NCBI RefSeq assembly: GCF_019175285.1
Contig: NC_056528.1
Location: 47,851,218-47,915,217 of the forward strand
Direction: 5' to 3'
DNA length: 64,000 bases
Origin: Sceloporus undulatus
Taxonomy: Eukaryota > Chordata > Lepidosauria > Squamata > Phrynosomatidae
The translations under genes were made by a program, and so were the position numbers. Below the pieces are notes generated by a model. That model saw nothing but the letters and a program-made list of their open reading frames with translations. It was not told the origin of the DNA and ran no database searches. Positions 13,701 to 28,700 of this stretch are shown piece after piece (position 1 is the first letter of the stretch; each line of letters starts with the position of its first letter).

Positions 13701-16700
13701 TCATTGACTTGCTCACAAAACTGTTGTTCCCCCAAGGGAAAGTCTGGTTTTGGGTAGACAAATGTCGTTGAACTGGTTGTTCAGGTGGTGCTTAACACCC
13801 TCACCTATAGATGTGATAAGATCAGGAGAGACTCTCAAGATCATAAACATCGTCGTTTGAACTTCATACCATAAGTAAAAATGACTGCCAAAACAGGTAT
13901 TCTTCATGGGGGAAGAGAAGACTCTGGAAGCTTCTAGTTTGGCTTTTGGTTATATATCTGAACAGCGAACTGGGCATGAAGCATCAGACCAAGATGTTTG
14001 CTGTAGATCTCACTGTATGTACCATGAAAAGAAATGTGGAGTCTGAAAGGGGAGAAAAGTCCTACAACAAGACATCTTAACACACATACACACCACCTGC
14101 TCCTTGAAGTTTGGACATGAAGTTTACCACTCAAATACCTGACAGCCTGCTAATGTAGATTAAGCCAAGGCAGGTTGGCAACAGAAACCTGGGATTCAGA
14201 AGTACTTCTCCACTCGAGATGGCAGTCACTAATGAATCCCTATTGCCAGAATGTCTTTGCATGTGTATATAATATTTTGTATCAGATTATTTAAGCATGT
14301 AACTAATTAGAGTGCTAATAAAATGAAGCTTAAATGAATAAAGTTTAAAATGAAAAGCAGAAGCTGTTTTCTAACAGCAGGATTCCTTGCAGACCATATT
14401 CCACTTGTAAATAGTTCAGTGGCAATTATTTACAGATGCTTAAATCAGCAGTGTTCACTTACTATGGAAAATGTGCAACTAGCTAATAGGGGTTTATATC
14501 TTCATAGAAACAAACTTTATAATTATAATATAATTATCATTACATTATATATATATATTATAGTTTCAATATCATAGCTATATTTTATAATATAATATAA
14601 TAATTTTATCATTTCTTTTCCTCACCACTACAGATTCAACCAATTTGCAGCAAGGGAATTTATTCTTCTCTGTATGTGGGGTGGGGGCATAGAAAAAGTA
14701 AGGTTCGGCTCTACTTTCTCTCCTACTGCAAGCCCTCTGTGGTGCCAAATCCCTGCTCCAGATGGTTTCTTAGCCACCAGAGCAGTTTTGAAAGGTAGAA
14801 AGGTTGTTGATTATAGTGGAAATGCAGGAAGTCATTGGAAGTAGATTGTTGGATTCTGGCCATAGCTTGCAGAAGTTAGTAAATCTCTAATCAGGGTAAA
14901 TGGCAAACTATAATTCAATTCTACACAACTGAACAGGTAAACTAAAACGCAGTGTAATGGTTTAAGAATTGGACTATGACTCTGGAGGCCTGGGTTTGAT
15001 TCCCTGCTCAGCCATGAAACCCACTGGGCAAGACACATGCTCTCAGCCTCAAGGGAAGTCAATGGCAAACCTCCTCTGAACAAATCTTACCAAGAAAACT
15101 CCATGATAGGCTTGCCTTAGAGTCTCCATAAGTAAGAAACGACCTGAAGGCACACAACAACAACAACAACTAAGAAGACAAACACACGTTCTCTCCTGTG
15201 AGTTGTAAGGGAAAAAATCCCACCCCACTGTAGTGTAGCTATGCTTTACTACATGTATCTCTGCCAGAGCTATTAATGGCAAAAGAGATAACTTGTGCTT
15301 CTATTAACCATAATTAATGAACTCTAACTTCTTGTCAACTATAACTTAATTTGATAGTTAACTCCAGAATTCCAAGAAGTGTACAGGTTTTCTTTGGCCA
15401 CAACTGTCAACATACCTCCCCAGGCACTGGTTGCTGACGTTGCTATGGCTGGAGTACTCTGTACCGTTGGAACAAATGCAGGTTGAAGATCGAAGAGATC
15501 AGTAGAAAGGTTGGGCATGCTGAAAGTTTCAACAAGAAAGTCATACTTAAGCAAGGTGAGGTCCATTACCTTGTTTCAAACATATGCAGAGGTAAGGCAG
15601 CCACTGAAAACACGCACAGTACTTCGGAGGCTGGATGTCAAATAGAAATACTGATAATAACCACAGAACAGGAGTCCTTCTCAACAAGTGGAGAAATGCC
15701 CACTTCTTAATTTGGGACTGTAGAGCTGGGCAGTTCTGTGTTGAATTTCAGTTCCCAGCATTCATCCCCCACTGCAATAAAGCTCTCCTTTTGTAATTTT
15801 TCCAGGTAGCATACTCAACTCAACAGCAATGATATATTTTCTGGCAAAAATTGATGATACAGATCTTGACATTCAGTTTTCTGTATGATCACATTTCTCT
15901 TCAGCAAAGAACAAAAGAGTTCCTACTAGACTTAAGCAATGTTTGTCCTTCGCAACTGCCACAAAATGTTCTAGGTTTCCTCTTGGGAAAACTCACAATG
16001 GAAGAAGGAAAAGCAAAAGCAAACAGAAGAAGTTTTAACATGAAGAACTTAGCTTACAGGTTCTTTTTGTAAGAGACAGTGTGGTGTAGCGGTCTGAGCA
16101 CTGAACTATGACTCTGGAGCCCAGGATTTAAATCCCAACTCAGCCATGGAAACCCACTGGGTGACTTGGTCAAGTCACACTCTCTTAGTCTCAGAGGAAG
16201 GGAAAGGCAAACCCTCTCTGAACAAATCATGAAGGGGGGAAAATCCACACCTTGAAGCAGGCTTGACTTCAGGTCGCCATAATTCTGAGCTGACTTGAAG
16301 GCACACAACAGCAATAGGTTCTTTTTACTTGCTCTGGTACCAAAACATCCCTCACCTATTGGTGGTTGGTGCAGGTGTTACGAAGAGGTCAACAGCAGAA
16401 TTAGTATTCACGCTCTTCCCTGATAAAGTGCTTGGCGAGGCAGATGTAGATGTTGAATTTGACACCACAGAAATTTCTCTCAGTCTTTGTTCCTAAAAAA
16501 ACAATTATGCAAGATAGTGTTTACTTTAAAAATTGAGTTAATCTTTCCATACACAGTCTGTAAGCACAGTGGAACTGAAACTTAACTCTCCTGCAGAAAT
16601 TAACCCACATCCCCATTCTTTGGCGTGTTACAGGACAATCCACCCAAATCCCATTGCTCAACTCCCTTCCGCCAGAATCAGTGGGACTGACCTTCTTGGT

Positions 16701-19700
16701 CATGATTTTATTCAATTTAATGGCCCTGTCAAAGCTAAGCACTTTTACATCTACTGATTTTGATGGAAAAGAAAGAAGAATTTAGTAAGATTTTCCCCCA
16801 AAGAAATTATTCAAAGTATTTAATGAATATTAAGACTGTATGATACAGTTAATAAGTCCAGCAATTCCCAAACACATCCTTTTACTCACCTAGCCAAGAT
16901 AGAAGCCACATTAAATATTGTTTTAAGGCAGAACAGTCATGCACACACAAACACAGTCAAGTATCATGGCTAAAGTGAAGATGAGAGGTTGCTACCAAAT
17001 CAAGTCTACATTTTATACTTGCTTATAGTCTAGAAACTCAGGTGTACCTTTAGTGCTTGCAGCCTAGCTTGCTCTTCTTCCAATGCCTGCTGTTTCTCTC
17101 TTTCATCCATTTTACTAAAGGACATTCCTGTGTTGGCAAGTGTGGAAACTGCACTGGATAGAGTACTTGCTCTGAAATGTTTAGAACATGCATATACACA
17201 CATTTAACATCCCTGAGCTTTGAGAAAGTCTCAAAAATTATTGACGGTATTTTGGGAGTGGAGGTGGGGAGCTGAATTGAAACCACACAAGTTTTCAAAT
17301 GTGGCAAAGAGAAAGAGAGAGACAACGTTTTAAATATCGCAAACCTATTCACATTTACCTGGGAAGACGTCCCACTGACTGAAGAGAGGCTTAAATCCAA
17401 GTAAACAAGTATAGGATTGTGATAATAAGAGCAGAAAACATGGTATTTCCAAGTATACATTTTTAGCATGCACACTTTTGATAAACCAAGTAAGTTTATG
17501 CATGCATATGTAGTCATTAGGAAACAAACAAATTAAAAAAAAGATAACTGTTTAAGACCAGTTGAGGGGGGGAGAAGGGACAGAAGAGATTTATTGTGGT
17601 AAAGAAAATGTTAATGACTGGGTTTCATCAGAAATTATACTAGATCCAGCTTTGTCTGCTCAGTCAAAGTAAATCCAAATATAAGATTTTTAGAGTGTCT
17701 TCAAATATTGGCATACTATTGCACTCAAAGCAGGGGAAATTCCACACATAGGGGATGATTATCTAGACAACAAATGCATGCATATGCCATCAAACGTAAA
17801 CAGCAGTTATTAATAATGAGGATTGTGTTATCCCTGGGAAGGGAGAGAGGGCCTTCCTTTCAGTATTTCAGCCCCTAATCCCTCCTCACGCCCACTTCCT
17901 TACCCACCCATTATGGGAGATTATAGCAACAAATGCTTTGGGACCTTGGCTAATTTTGCAGTATAATAAATTTTCAGTTGTGCTTTCACAGTCTACTTGC
18001 TACCATCACCATATTTTTAGTGAGACCACTACAGCCTTTCATCAGGATGGACAGAATTATGGGTTGATTTCTGGCTAGAGTCCTTACTATTTGAGAGAAC
18101 CAATCCTGCTACATCATGTCAAAATAAGAAAATGTATTTACGTGTTAAAACAGCCCCTAAGATTACAAAACTTAAATTGTGATGATCAACCAGCCAAATT
18201 ACCTGCTGGCAGCCGAAACCTCCTTTGTCTTCTTCCCTTCCAGAGAAGCCAGGTGCTGCTCCAGCGCTTCAAGCAGACTGCTGGGAGCCTAAAGTTAAAA
18301 TTCTCATCAAATGTATGTTGGATGATCAGTGCTAAACTAGGCATTTGTTTTTACATTTGTTTCTGCTTTGAATGCCAGATTACTTCTAAAGACATTACAG
18401 CATGATGTCCACAAAAAGGAAGCATATTGGCCTCAGAACCTCCATTTCTACTTCCCACCAAACTCACAGCTACTGATTCTTCTCCTTCCACCAGTCACCA
18501 AAAAAATATTCCAAAGATGGTTATCCATGGTATAAGAAGGAAGAAAAGACTAAGACCAGACAAAGCTGCCTACTAATACCAGATGAGGCCAGTGGTTCAT
18601 GAAACCACTGTTTATTCTCCCACTGAAGACTCTCTTGGGTTCCCAGATGTCTCTTATATCATCAACTGCATGATCTTTTTAACTGCTGGAGGTCAGGGAT
18701 TGAACATGGCACCCTCAGCATGTAAAGTATTGCTCTACCACTGAGCTGCAGTCCTTTCTTAATTTAGAAAGAGGATGTGTTAATCACAATCTCTTCCGTT
18801 TGTGGTTTTGAAGATCTGTTCCAAAGAAATGCAGGGCTCCCATGTGCAGAAAAATCTGTAGTGACATACTAGTTTTGCTGAGCGACAATGTGCCACTGGG
18901 AATGAATGTTTCCCACTGTGCATTTGTAGGAAGGATGAGATCTGACCGGCCTTGCTGACCAAGCCAAAGTTTCCAACAACCTCCTTCTCCCAGCAAGGGG
19001 GGCACACCAGCCTGGATATGCTGGTGGCATCCAACACTCAACTGCCCAATAGAAGGGAAGAAAGCAGGGTTGAGTTCCTTCAAGCAGGGTAGTGTCATCC
19101 TCCTTCCACACCTAGCTTTCCTAGTTCAGAGCAGGTAAATCCAGTAGGGTTTTGCTTCCAGGGGCTTAGCAACTGCTGTACAGCCCTCAGGCTCTGTCTG
19201 TTTTGGAGCTAGGGGGGTTTAGTGTTCACCACACAGGTACCCAGGATAGTCTCCACCTGTTTTTAACACTGATTTTGATCAGGACCCTTTAGTCACCTTC
19301 CATGACTGACCAGAAAAAAAATACAGGTTTGGGAAGGGAGTTGTCTTCTCATTGTAAGTAGCTTGTGTGGGTCTTAGGATCACTGGAAGGAGAGCACATC
19401 ACTGCTTATGTTCACCAATGGGAGCCAGAGTGATGTAAGTTTGAATGCTGGAAGCAGGACTTCAAGAGGTCAGGGACTGAATCCCTGCTCATCCACTTGG
19501 AGTGATCTTGGGCAAGTCACACTTTCTCTGCCATAGAGGAAGTCAATAGCAAACTTCCTATGAAGAACTCTGACCAAAAAATCCTAGGATAGGATCAACA
19601 GAAGCCTGAGGTAATATGTTTGTGACACATTGTGTTTACATTTTCAAAAATCTATTAAATTACTTAAAATGTCCACAAACTCCAAATTACTATACTATTT

Positions 19701-22700
19701 AACATATGGTGAAGGCAAAAGGCATATTATAGTCAGCAAAACAGACAAATGATGCAACAGATGAAGGAATGCACTAGACTTCAATGTTCTACAACTGTGT
19801 CTGCTTCTCATATATATATATATATATATATATCATTACTTACACAAAAATATTTTGGGGGTCATTACTGATACAAAAATACAAGAGGAAACACATTTAT
19901 ACACTTTAAATTATTAAATTTAAAGGATGTGCTTTGGGTGAACAAATACACTGATGTCCAGGGGCTGGTTTAGATCTTACAGGGCTCTACCTTGCAAAAC
20001 CCGTTCCAAAGGTATTAGGCATTTTGTTAATAAAGACTCTTGACATGTAGAACGCTATAGCATTAATTCACATGTTAATGACTTGAAAAAAAGATGGCAC
20101 TTTCTTGGAGTATTTTTCAACAGAGGCTGCTGGAACCAGATTTAGGTGAGCTACATTTCATGCCCACTGAAACTTGCCCCAGTGATTTCAATGGGGACTA
20201 TGTGCAGCTATCTTAAATCCACATAAAACCCTCTGAAGACTGTCCAAAACAATATATAGGCATTTTTATCCATATTTTATGGATAAAACAACCTGTACTA
20301 TATTGTGCTTCATGGCAGCTTCTCAGTCCTACAATGCTTTCCAATTATCAGGCTTAATGTGTGCCTAAGTCTTAACATTCTTAAGGTGTGGCTTTGCTAA
20401 GGAACTAATACTGTCATCAAGAATGTTGAGTCCTCACTAAAAAATGTCCTGAGCAATTTCCCCTCCCCAAAAAAGACCCAACTCCAGTGGTGTCCAAGAG
20501 AACTACTTGTCTTTATTGGGTAGCCCCAGTCTATAGCACACAAAAGCAGCCTGAATTGTTAACCAGACCATCAGTAGTTAACGGAAGCCATCAGGTCCCA
20601 CTGAATGATGCAGGAAGAAAGGGAAGAGAACTAAGGTGCTTTTAGATGTGGGAGCAACACAGATATGAGGGGTAAAAGAGGGTGGCGGGGCAACTGGGTA
20701 AACATAAGAGAGTAATAAAATGAAAGCAGCAATAACTGGCCTGATGCTAGCGCATCGCTTTGGTGGAACGTTATAACCTGTAAATATATTAGAGTTCTGT
20801 ATGAGTTAGCAATAAGACCTGTCTTACTCTATCTGTAGAACTGTTCTAAATGCATCAATTCTGTTTACTCCTTTGCATAGTGCCACCTCATATTCATGTC
20901 ACTTGACGATGTACGTGTTATTTTAGACCACAGCTCTCAGAACTCAGCAGCCAGCATTGACAGGGATTAAGGTTCTGACCACTGCTTTATTTATCCAGCC
21001 TATCTACAAGTACTGACAATGGCTGTCCTTTTTCTCCTTGCTGACTAAAATTGGCAAAATCGTTGTTCATTTCTTTAAATACAGGTAAAAGTGTCTTTTA
21101 TCTGGAATTCCAAAATCCCCAATACTCCAAATTCCAAAACTTTTCAAGCTATGTCCCTGTCTGGGTTTTGTGAGGCTGGAGAGGGACTGGAGGATCTATG
21201 AAATGGTGGATTTGTTTCAAGCACTACGCTTGGATTCCTGCCGTTTCACAGATCCTCAGTCTTTCTCCAGCTCCATTATGTCTCACTATGTAGATGAAAA
21301 TACAGGTATTCCAAAATCCAAAATATGGAACACTTCTGGTCCCAAGAATTTCAGATAAGGGATCCTCAACCTGTAACTGTCAGATCTTCCCATGTTAAAC
21401 CAGAAAATTGTGGTGGCAGGTGAAAAAAAAATATCTCCCAAAATCTTTAGCACTAACACTGTCTACAAAAGCCCAAAGGCAAAACATGACAGCTTTAAAA
21501 ACTCACTATTGCTCAAACACACTACCTATGCAAACAAAACAATTCATGGGGGAAATGACATGTGTTTCCATATATTACACACATATATGGAAGAGGATGA
21601 CATCTCAGAATGTACAGAATGGAATACTAACAGTTAAAATCACAAAGGGCTAAATCAATATGAAATGTACACTGACCTGAGTAAGATCTGGAATGTCACC
21701 CTGATCAATTCCAACTTGCTGGGTTCACAGAAAAGGGAAAAAAATGTACATTACTACATGCAGTGGCAATGAAAAGAAAGAACTGTGGATCTGAATGTTT
21801 ACATAAAAGCTAAGGTATCGGGGAAGACATGGAGAGCTTTCTGAACTGGTACAACCCTAAATGCCTTTTCAAAAACTCGATTTCATGCGGAGGTCCTAAA
21901 AAATATTAAGTAGTGTCGATCTGTTTCAAATATTAGAAAAAGTCAGCCAGCACTTTGGTGCTATTTAAACAAGGCAATTCGAATAATTTTCAGATATTTC
22001 TTAATAAAATTAACATAAACTGGACTTGCAAAATATCCCATTAAACCACATATTTCAGTTGAGGTTTGCTTTCAATAATTATAATTTAACTCTTGCTTTG
22101 CAGGAAATCATGCAGCAGAATTGCAACCATATGCATTTATTACTGTACCAGTACAGAGAGCGAGATGATGTATTATTAGCGCTCCTGGCTTCATTTACCT
22201 CTGCCACTTTGAGGAATTCTGACAATTTGGTCATTCTGGCGAGGAATTTTTTGTAAATATCCAGACCTTCTTTGCACTGGTTCTTCTTCATATCAAAATA
22301 CTTTTCTGAAAAGTCAAATTCAAAGTTTGAAAAAAACATTAAAAAAGAGTAGCGTACCAGAAAGAAAATTACAAGCAAGACTAATCTTTGAGGCTTAAAG
22401 GATTAAATAAATGTTTTTAAAATACATGTTTTAGTTTTTTAATATATATACGATTTACTTCTTAAGTCCACAGACTTGGTAGATAAACATAAACCCATAA
22501 TTTGTGCATTAGCTTTAAACATTTAGTCATATGCACTGATAAAAATGTGACTTTTTCCAAAAGGAAGAGGCAACATTACTTTCCATGTTCTGTTACGTTC
22601 CATCACTGCAAGATCTCCTTCGATCCAGCATCCCAATTTTTAAAATGCCTGATTGTTCCTACCATATAAGAATTTTGCATGGATGCATTTAAAGTTTGCA

Positions 22701-25700
22701 AACAAAAAATTGAAGTTTTGTTAAAAGCAACCCAAAAGCTTCAGCAATTGCAGATTTATACTGCGCAATGGGAGAAAAAGAAAACTGATCAAGGGAGAAT
22801 AAACTAGCACTGGGTGCTGAGTAGCAATGATAAGAGCAAGCATATAAAAAAAGGTGGTCTGCTGTTTGCCAAGGCTGTCAGCAGACAAGGGCTATCTGCT
22901 TCTAGAAGCACATCCACATAAAATAATCACATGCAGCGGTAGTATCTCTGAACCAGAGCCAATATTCCAAGGGCAACCAAGGCCAAGACTCTGCGGTCAC
23001 CCCTTAGGCATGGTTCTATTTAAATCCTAGGGATTTCAACATGATGTGTTTAGGACTGGAGACTGAGTATGAGAGCCAAGGGCTTCTACTACAATCACTG
23101 ACCAATCAAATTTAATATATCTTTATTACCGCTTTGTAAGCAGTCAATTGCCTCACTGAACAAAAATTACTGGTAAGTGACTAAACTGCCAGCAGGTGAG
23201 AAATTTTACAGAAACTAGATGTTTTCTTCCATTAGGCCTCCAATTGCTAACAGTAACACAATGGGCCAGAATCCTGTTACATAAAACTAGTTCTGCTCAT
23301 GGTTGCGCCCTCTCAAGTTTGTGTAAATCTAATCCCCAGTACAACCAATCATTTCACTGGGACACCGGCAGACCCTCTCTTTCACTTTTCATTTTGGAAG
23401 TGGAGAACTAACTGGCAGTTGCAATATGGGGAAGCTCAAGGCTTTGGCACCTGTTGCACAATTGGATGAACAATTGTGTGACCCATCATAGCTACAGACC
23501 CGAACAGACAGGCCAAAATAAAGCTGCTTTGAGTCACTTTGGAGGTATGCTGTTTAAATGACACATGCATCCTAAGAGGCTGGAAGTCGCACCAAAACCA
23601 TGCTCCAGTCGTCTGTTTGGGCCCTACATTACAACTCTCCACATTCACTGGGCTTAGAGGCACAGGACTCCCATGAAAAAAGAAAAACTGCAAATAAAAA
23701 AGCCACTATTTTTTACTGAGAGAACATTTCTCTAGTACTCTTTAGGTCCTCCAGCCCAACTCTATGGTCAACATCTGCCAGAAGGTGACCATAGCTGGAG
23801 GACCTGCAAATGCCTAGAGAAGTGTTTTGTCTAGTAATCTCTAGGCCCTCCTGCCCAACTCTATGGTCAACTTCCAGCAGAGTTACACTGGAGGACCTAG
23901 AGATTCCTAAAGAGAACATATTAATCAAATGTGCAAATAATCAAATCCACAAAAGTCAAAGCTGCAAATGTGGAGGGTCGACTATATATTTATCCTACAC
24001 CAAAACAGTATAAGACCTTGACCTATAAGCTATATATTCAACATAAATATTAATAGCATTTGCTAATGTGTTGGTTTTTAAGGCGGTTTTGCCAGTTTGG
24101 GCACACAAAATCAAATCAATTCAACAGAAGGTAACATTTTAAATCTCTATGCCACTGGCTTCATATTATTGAAATGTGTGTCTTCTCTGGACCCCAGCTT
24201 TGCTCTCAAGGTGTTACATGATGCTTATGAAGATTCAACCGTGTAAGAAATAAACAAAAGATATGGCACAGAGGGGATCAGAGTAGGATGCATTGTACAC
24301 TGTTGGTGAAAAGGAATGCAGAGTAGGCAGGACTATCAAAGTGCTGGTCAACTATTGGGGTGGACATGAGACAGACTAAACCCAGGATCCTCTAAATGTG
24401 AAAGAGGGGAGAGGAAACAAACTGGGGACAGCACAGGAGTGGAGGTGAAAATGGTGACGGAAGATAAGTAAACACAAAAGCAGATCCACATATTTAGACA
24501 TGACTCTACTGACAAATGTTTGAACAGTTTTAATTTATTGTTTCACATACCCAAGAGGTTAATAATCCCCTCATTATAGGCAGCAAAAAGCCTAATGGAA
24601 TCTTTAAAAAGGAGCATGAAGGCAGCATTTATTACACCATTCGTTAGTTCATTAGGGTTGGCCTGTGTAGAAAGCAGAAAGATTTCAAGAAATTAAAACA
24701 CCAGAAAGTGAAATAACACATTTTTAACCCTGGATAAACCAAACAGTGGGTTATAGCCACAGAGGACAAGTCCCGGACTTACATCAAAATCAAGAAGTGC
24801 ATCGAGTTGATTCTGAATAATTGGAAGGGTCTTCAGAAGTTTTTCAGTATTCATTGTTCTCATCACACCATCAATCCTTCAAAGACAGAAGCAAAAATAA
24901 ACCAGAATTATACAGGCCATGCATATCATAATGACTGCACTACAGACTACAACAGGGATGAGAAACTTGCAACTTTCCAAATACTGTTGGACTCCAAGCC
25001 CTTGCTAGTATGGACAGTGGTAAGGATGAATTATAGCAAACACAGGGCTATAGCCAGTTTTCATCTTAACTAGTGCAGACCCCCCTCTAGAGTTGAAATG
25101 AGTGATAACTGTTAGTCGCCATTTACCTAAGTCACATTGATTTCAATAGGGTTACTCTACTCGGGACTAAAGCTGGATTTAGCCCTAAGACTAAAGCCTA
25201 GAGAGATCGACTGGGTATTATCCTATGCATTTTTCTCTCTAAAAGCCTCAGCTTCTTTTAGTTGTGCTGGAGGACCTAAAGAAGCCTCAGCTTCTTTTAG
25301 TATTTTATAAAAGCTGTTACAGCGGGTAAAGTGCCAACAATAACTCTATCAGATCCCAACACACTAAATGTTACACTTATCAAATTGACAGTACAAAATA
25401 TTTCAAATATTTCAAATTTCACTCTAGAAACATGTGAAATTCTTACCCTCTTTTCATTTTGGTGAAATCAACTGCTACAAGTCTATAAGAAAGTGCTTTT
25501 TCATTCAAGTATCTGCTGTATCGTCTGATGAAGGTAGACATATCGTAGCCTGGAAATGAAATGGCTTTTTTTAGGTAGACATTTTTATTCTTCTATACTT
25601 CTATTCTTTTCAATTCAGTATGAATTTGCTCCAAAAAGTTGATGAAGCTTACTTTACATTTTAAGAAAATTTCTCTTTGCTCCTTCTGCCGTGTGCTTGT

Positions 25701-28700
25701 TTTGACAGTAAGATCCTGGACTTCAGCCAAAGCAGGAAACCCAGGCTGAATTCAAGCAAAGATCTTCACAGAAAAGCATAAACATTCATCCTACCTCTAA
25801 TTCTGTCTTACAGATATAATTTTTGCAGCACATATCAGTTGTGTCATGAAAGGTTTTAGATTACATCCCCACATCCTATAATTTGTCATTTTTTAAAGGT
25901 TTCTATACTGCTCCTTCATCACTGAATTTGATCCCAGGTGATATAAGCAAAGCAACAGTAAACGGGGGATATAAATGAAACACTGCAAACCAAATGGCAT
26001 AGGTGTTATGGGAATTAATTAATAAGCATGCTTGTTCAGGAAGCACATTCGTTTCAGAATTAAAAGGATGATTTAAAACCGTAATTGAAATTTCCGATTT
26101 TAGATTTTAAATCATGATTTTTAATTAGAACAAATTATGTTCCCAATAGCACTCCTGGGTAGGCCTCCTACACAGATTTACTTTGGAACAAGTTTTATTT
26201 AACCCACTAGGCCTTACTTGAGCCATTATGCTGTATTAATTTGAGAGCTGGACTGTGACCCGACCAGAGTTCGGATCCTCGCTCAGCAATGTAAATCCAT
26301 TGGACAAGTCACACTATCTCAGTCTCAGAGGAAGGCAAAGGCAAACCCTCTCTGAACAAATCTGGGCAAGGAAACCCAGTGATAGTTAAATAATAATTAA
26401 ACAAAGCTGAATTCCTAACATCCCCTCCACTATTAAAAAAAGTGTGGATTCCACAGAAATAATTGTATTATAGAAGCAGATTGTTAAGCAACTTTCCCCT
26501 CAGAAGAATAAAAAATGCATATCCTTACCCTGCATTGCACTTTTATCCAGATAGTTGTTGAGATTGAACAATGTATTTCGAGATGCCAAGTACTGGATGA
26601 AGCGCTATGGGTGAAAGAACCAGACTCCAGATTACTTCAGTGTTTCCACAGAAATAACTGTATTATGGAAGCAAATTGCTAAGCAACTCTGGGAGATATA
26701 AACTGATTAAGGAATGTCTGATATAAGACAGGGAAATTGAATTTACTGACAGACACAAGTTTGCAGTCACTATCCAGAGAAACAAAACTGGATTAATTGG
26801 ATTAAGCAACCAGGAACAATGTGTGCAACCAAATACAAGCACAACCAAGTCCATAGCTACCCTGTTTCATAAATTCTGGCACGGTGAAAACAGAAAGGGT
26901 AGCAATATTCATTAAATAGTAACGGCTTTGTATATAACTCTATTTGCAAGGACATCATCAGATCACGCTTAAGACAAAATGCAAACATGACTCTGTGACT
27001 GTTCACAGTGATATGCCAGCAAATTTCAATCTACACATAATAAGCAAATGGAGCGGATGTAAATTATAGCCACAAAAGCAATGTTCATATTTGCAACAAG
27101 GTAACATGTTTAAAGGAGGAGTATTGGTTCTTTTAATAATAAGATAACGAACAGTATTTGAATTCACAGACTTGCATCCACACTTCCTCCCCTTCCCTCT
27201 CCTCTTAACTTCTTCTCAAAGTAAGAAAATTGGCACTGGACTGGAACATACCAGACCAAGACTTGCTTCCAATCACACCATGAATATCAAAGACTAACTG
27301 AAGAATGAACTGGCTCCAAAGCATATCTTCCAGAGATGCTTTGGATGCAATTCTGCAAAACATCTGGTGGCAATGGGAAAAGCTGATGGTCTAATTCCCA
27401 ATAATAATTATTATTATTATCCTTTATTTATAAAGCGCTGTCAATTTACACAGCGCTGTACATAGAAACTTTTAGTTAGATGGTTCCCTGCCCGCAGGCT
27501 TACAATCTAAAAAGACACGACACAAATGGAGAAGGGAGAGGTGGCAGGGAAGGGGATCAGGTCCAGCAGTTCTTCTCTACCTCCGAGGCCTGGACCGAGG
27601 CAGATGGAATGGAGGAAGGGCTTACGTTCTTACTGGATGGTCAAAAGGAGAAGGGAATGACAGTAGGGAAGGGGGAATTGTATTAACCACATTCTGCTTA
27701 ACAATCCTAACAATATATTTCTAATGTAATTAAATGTTATCTAGTGCATAAGTGTTATAATTATTAGAAACTGAACAAAGCTCCTCTGAAACCTAGTAGA
27801 GGTAAATAATAGCAGACTGGTATTTCCTATGGCTATACAGCTGATAGAAGCTGAAGCAGCATCTCTGTGTTAGTAATTCACTTAACACACTTAAGTGTTG
27901 AGCAGTTTGTGGTTTTAAGAGCAGGGTGGGCAGGAAGACAAATCATCTTCTAAGCATCTACTTTATATGCAACTATTTTCTTTCCAACAAGGGAAGAGTT
28001 ATACATATGATTTGTATAGGTATACTGACTTGTTTCACCACATGTAAATTCAGAATTCCCAAATGGCTAAGGTCTTACCTCATTCCCATACATCATGAGG
28101 TGGTGTGTTGTGATTAGAGCTTTGAACACGACTACCCAGCTGCTGTTTGCCGTCCTCTCAAAAAGGGTGTCTGCCAGCTGTGGAATATTCACATTCATCT
28201 CGTTTGTGCATTGAATTAGATCTAAAACATAAGAAAGTTAAGATGAGTTCATGGGAACATGCCAAAAATAATATGTGAGATATGGAATTAAATAGGAAAT
28301 ACCTTTATGAAGGCTCTTGTCAGGAATCTGACTTACGCATGTCTCTCTTAGCTTTGCTCTCCTCCTCTGCCCAACATTCTTCAAATTTCACCAGTGCAGA
28401 GCATTTCATTTATATTAAATTTCCCCAAACAACACATTACAAACACAACCTTCCTATTCACTTTTACTATTAAACTGCTTTCTTCTGCCTTACCACTTAG
28501 GTTATTTCCCCTGTAAGAAACAACACTGCTAACTTGCTGAGACCATTGTTTCCCTCTAATCTCTGGCTTGGTTTGGGTCTGTATTTTTCTGACATTCACC
28601 CTTCGGTTAAAAACAGGCTCATACAGCCATCCCCTGTGAAGCATCCATTGCTGCATTCAGCTCATATCAATGTTCATGGCACTGTTCAACCACACTGGGA

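Noticed and set aside
17050-17517. Minus-strand open frame of 155 codons
   Set aside because: It overlaps exon 10 in another frame and runs into intron; the family frame there reads KMDEREKQ.
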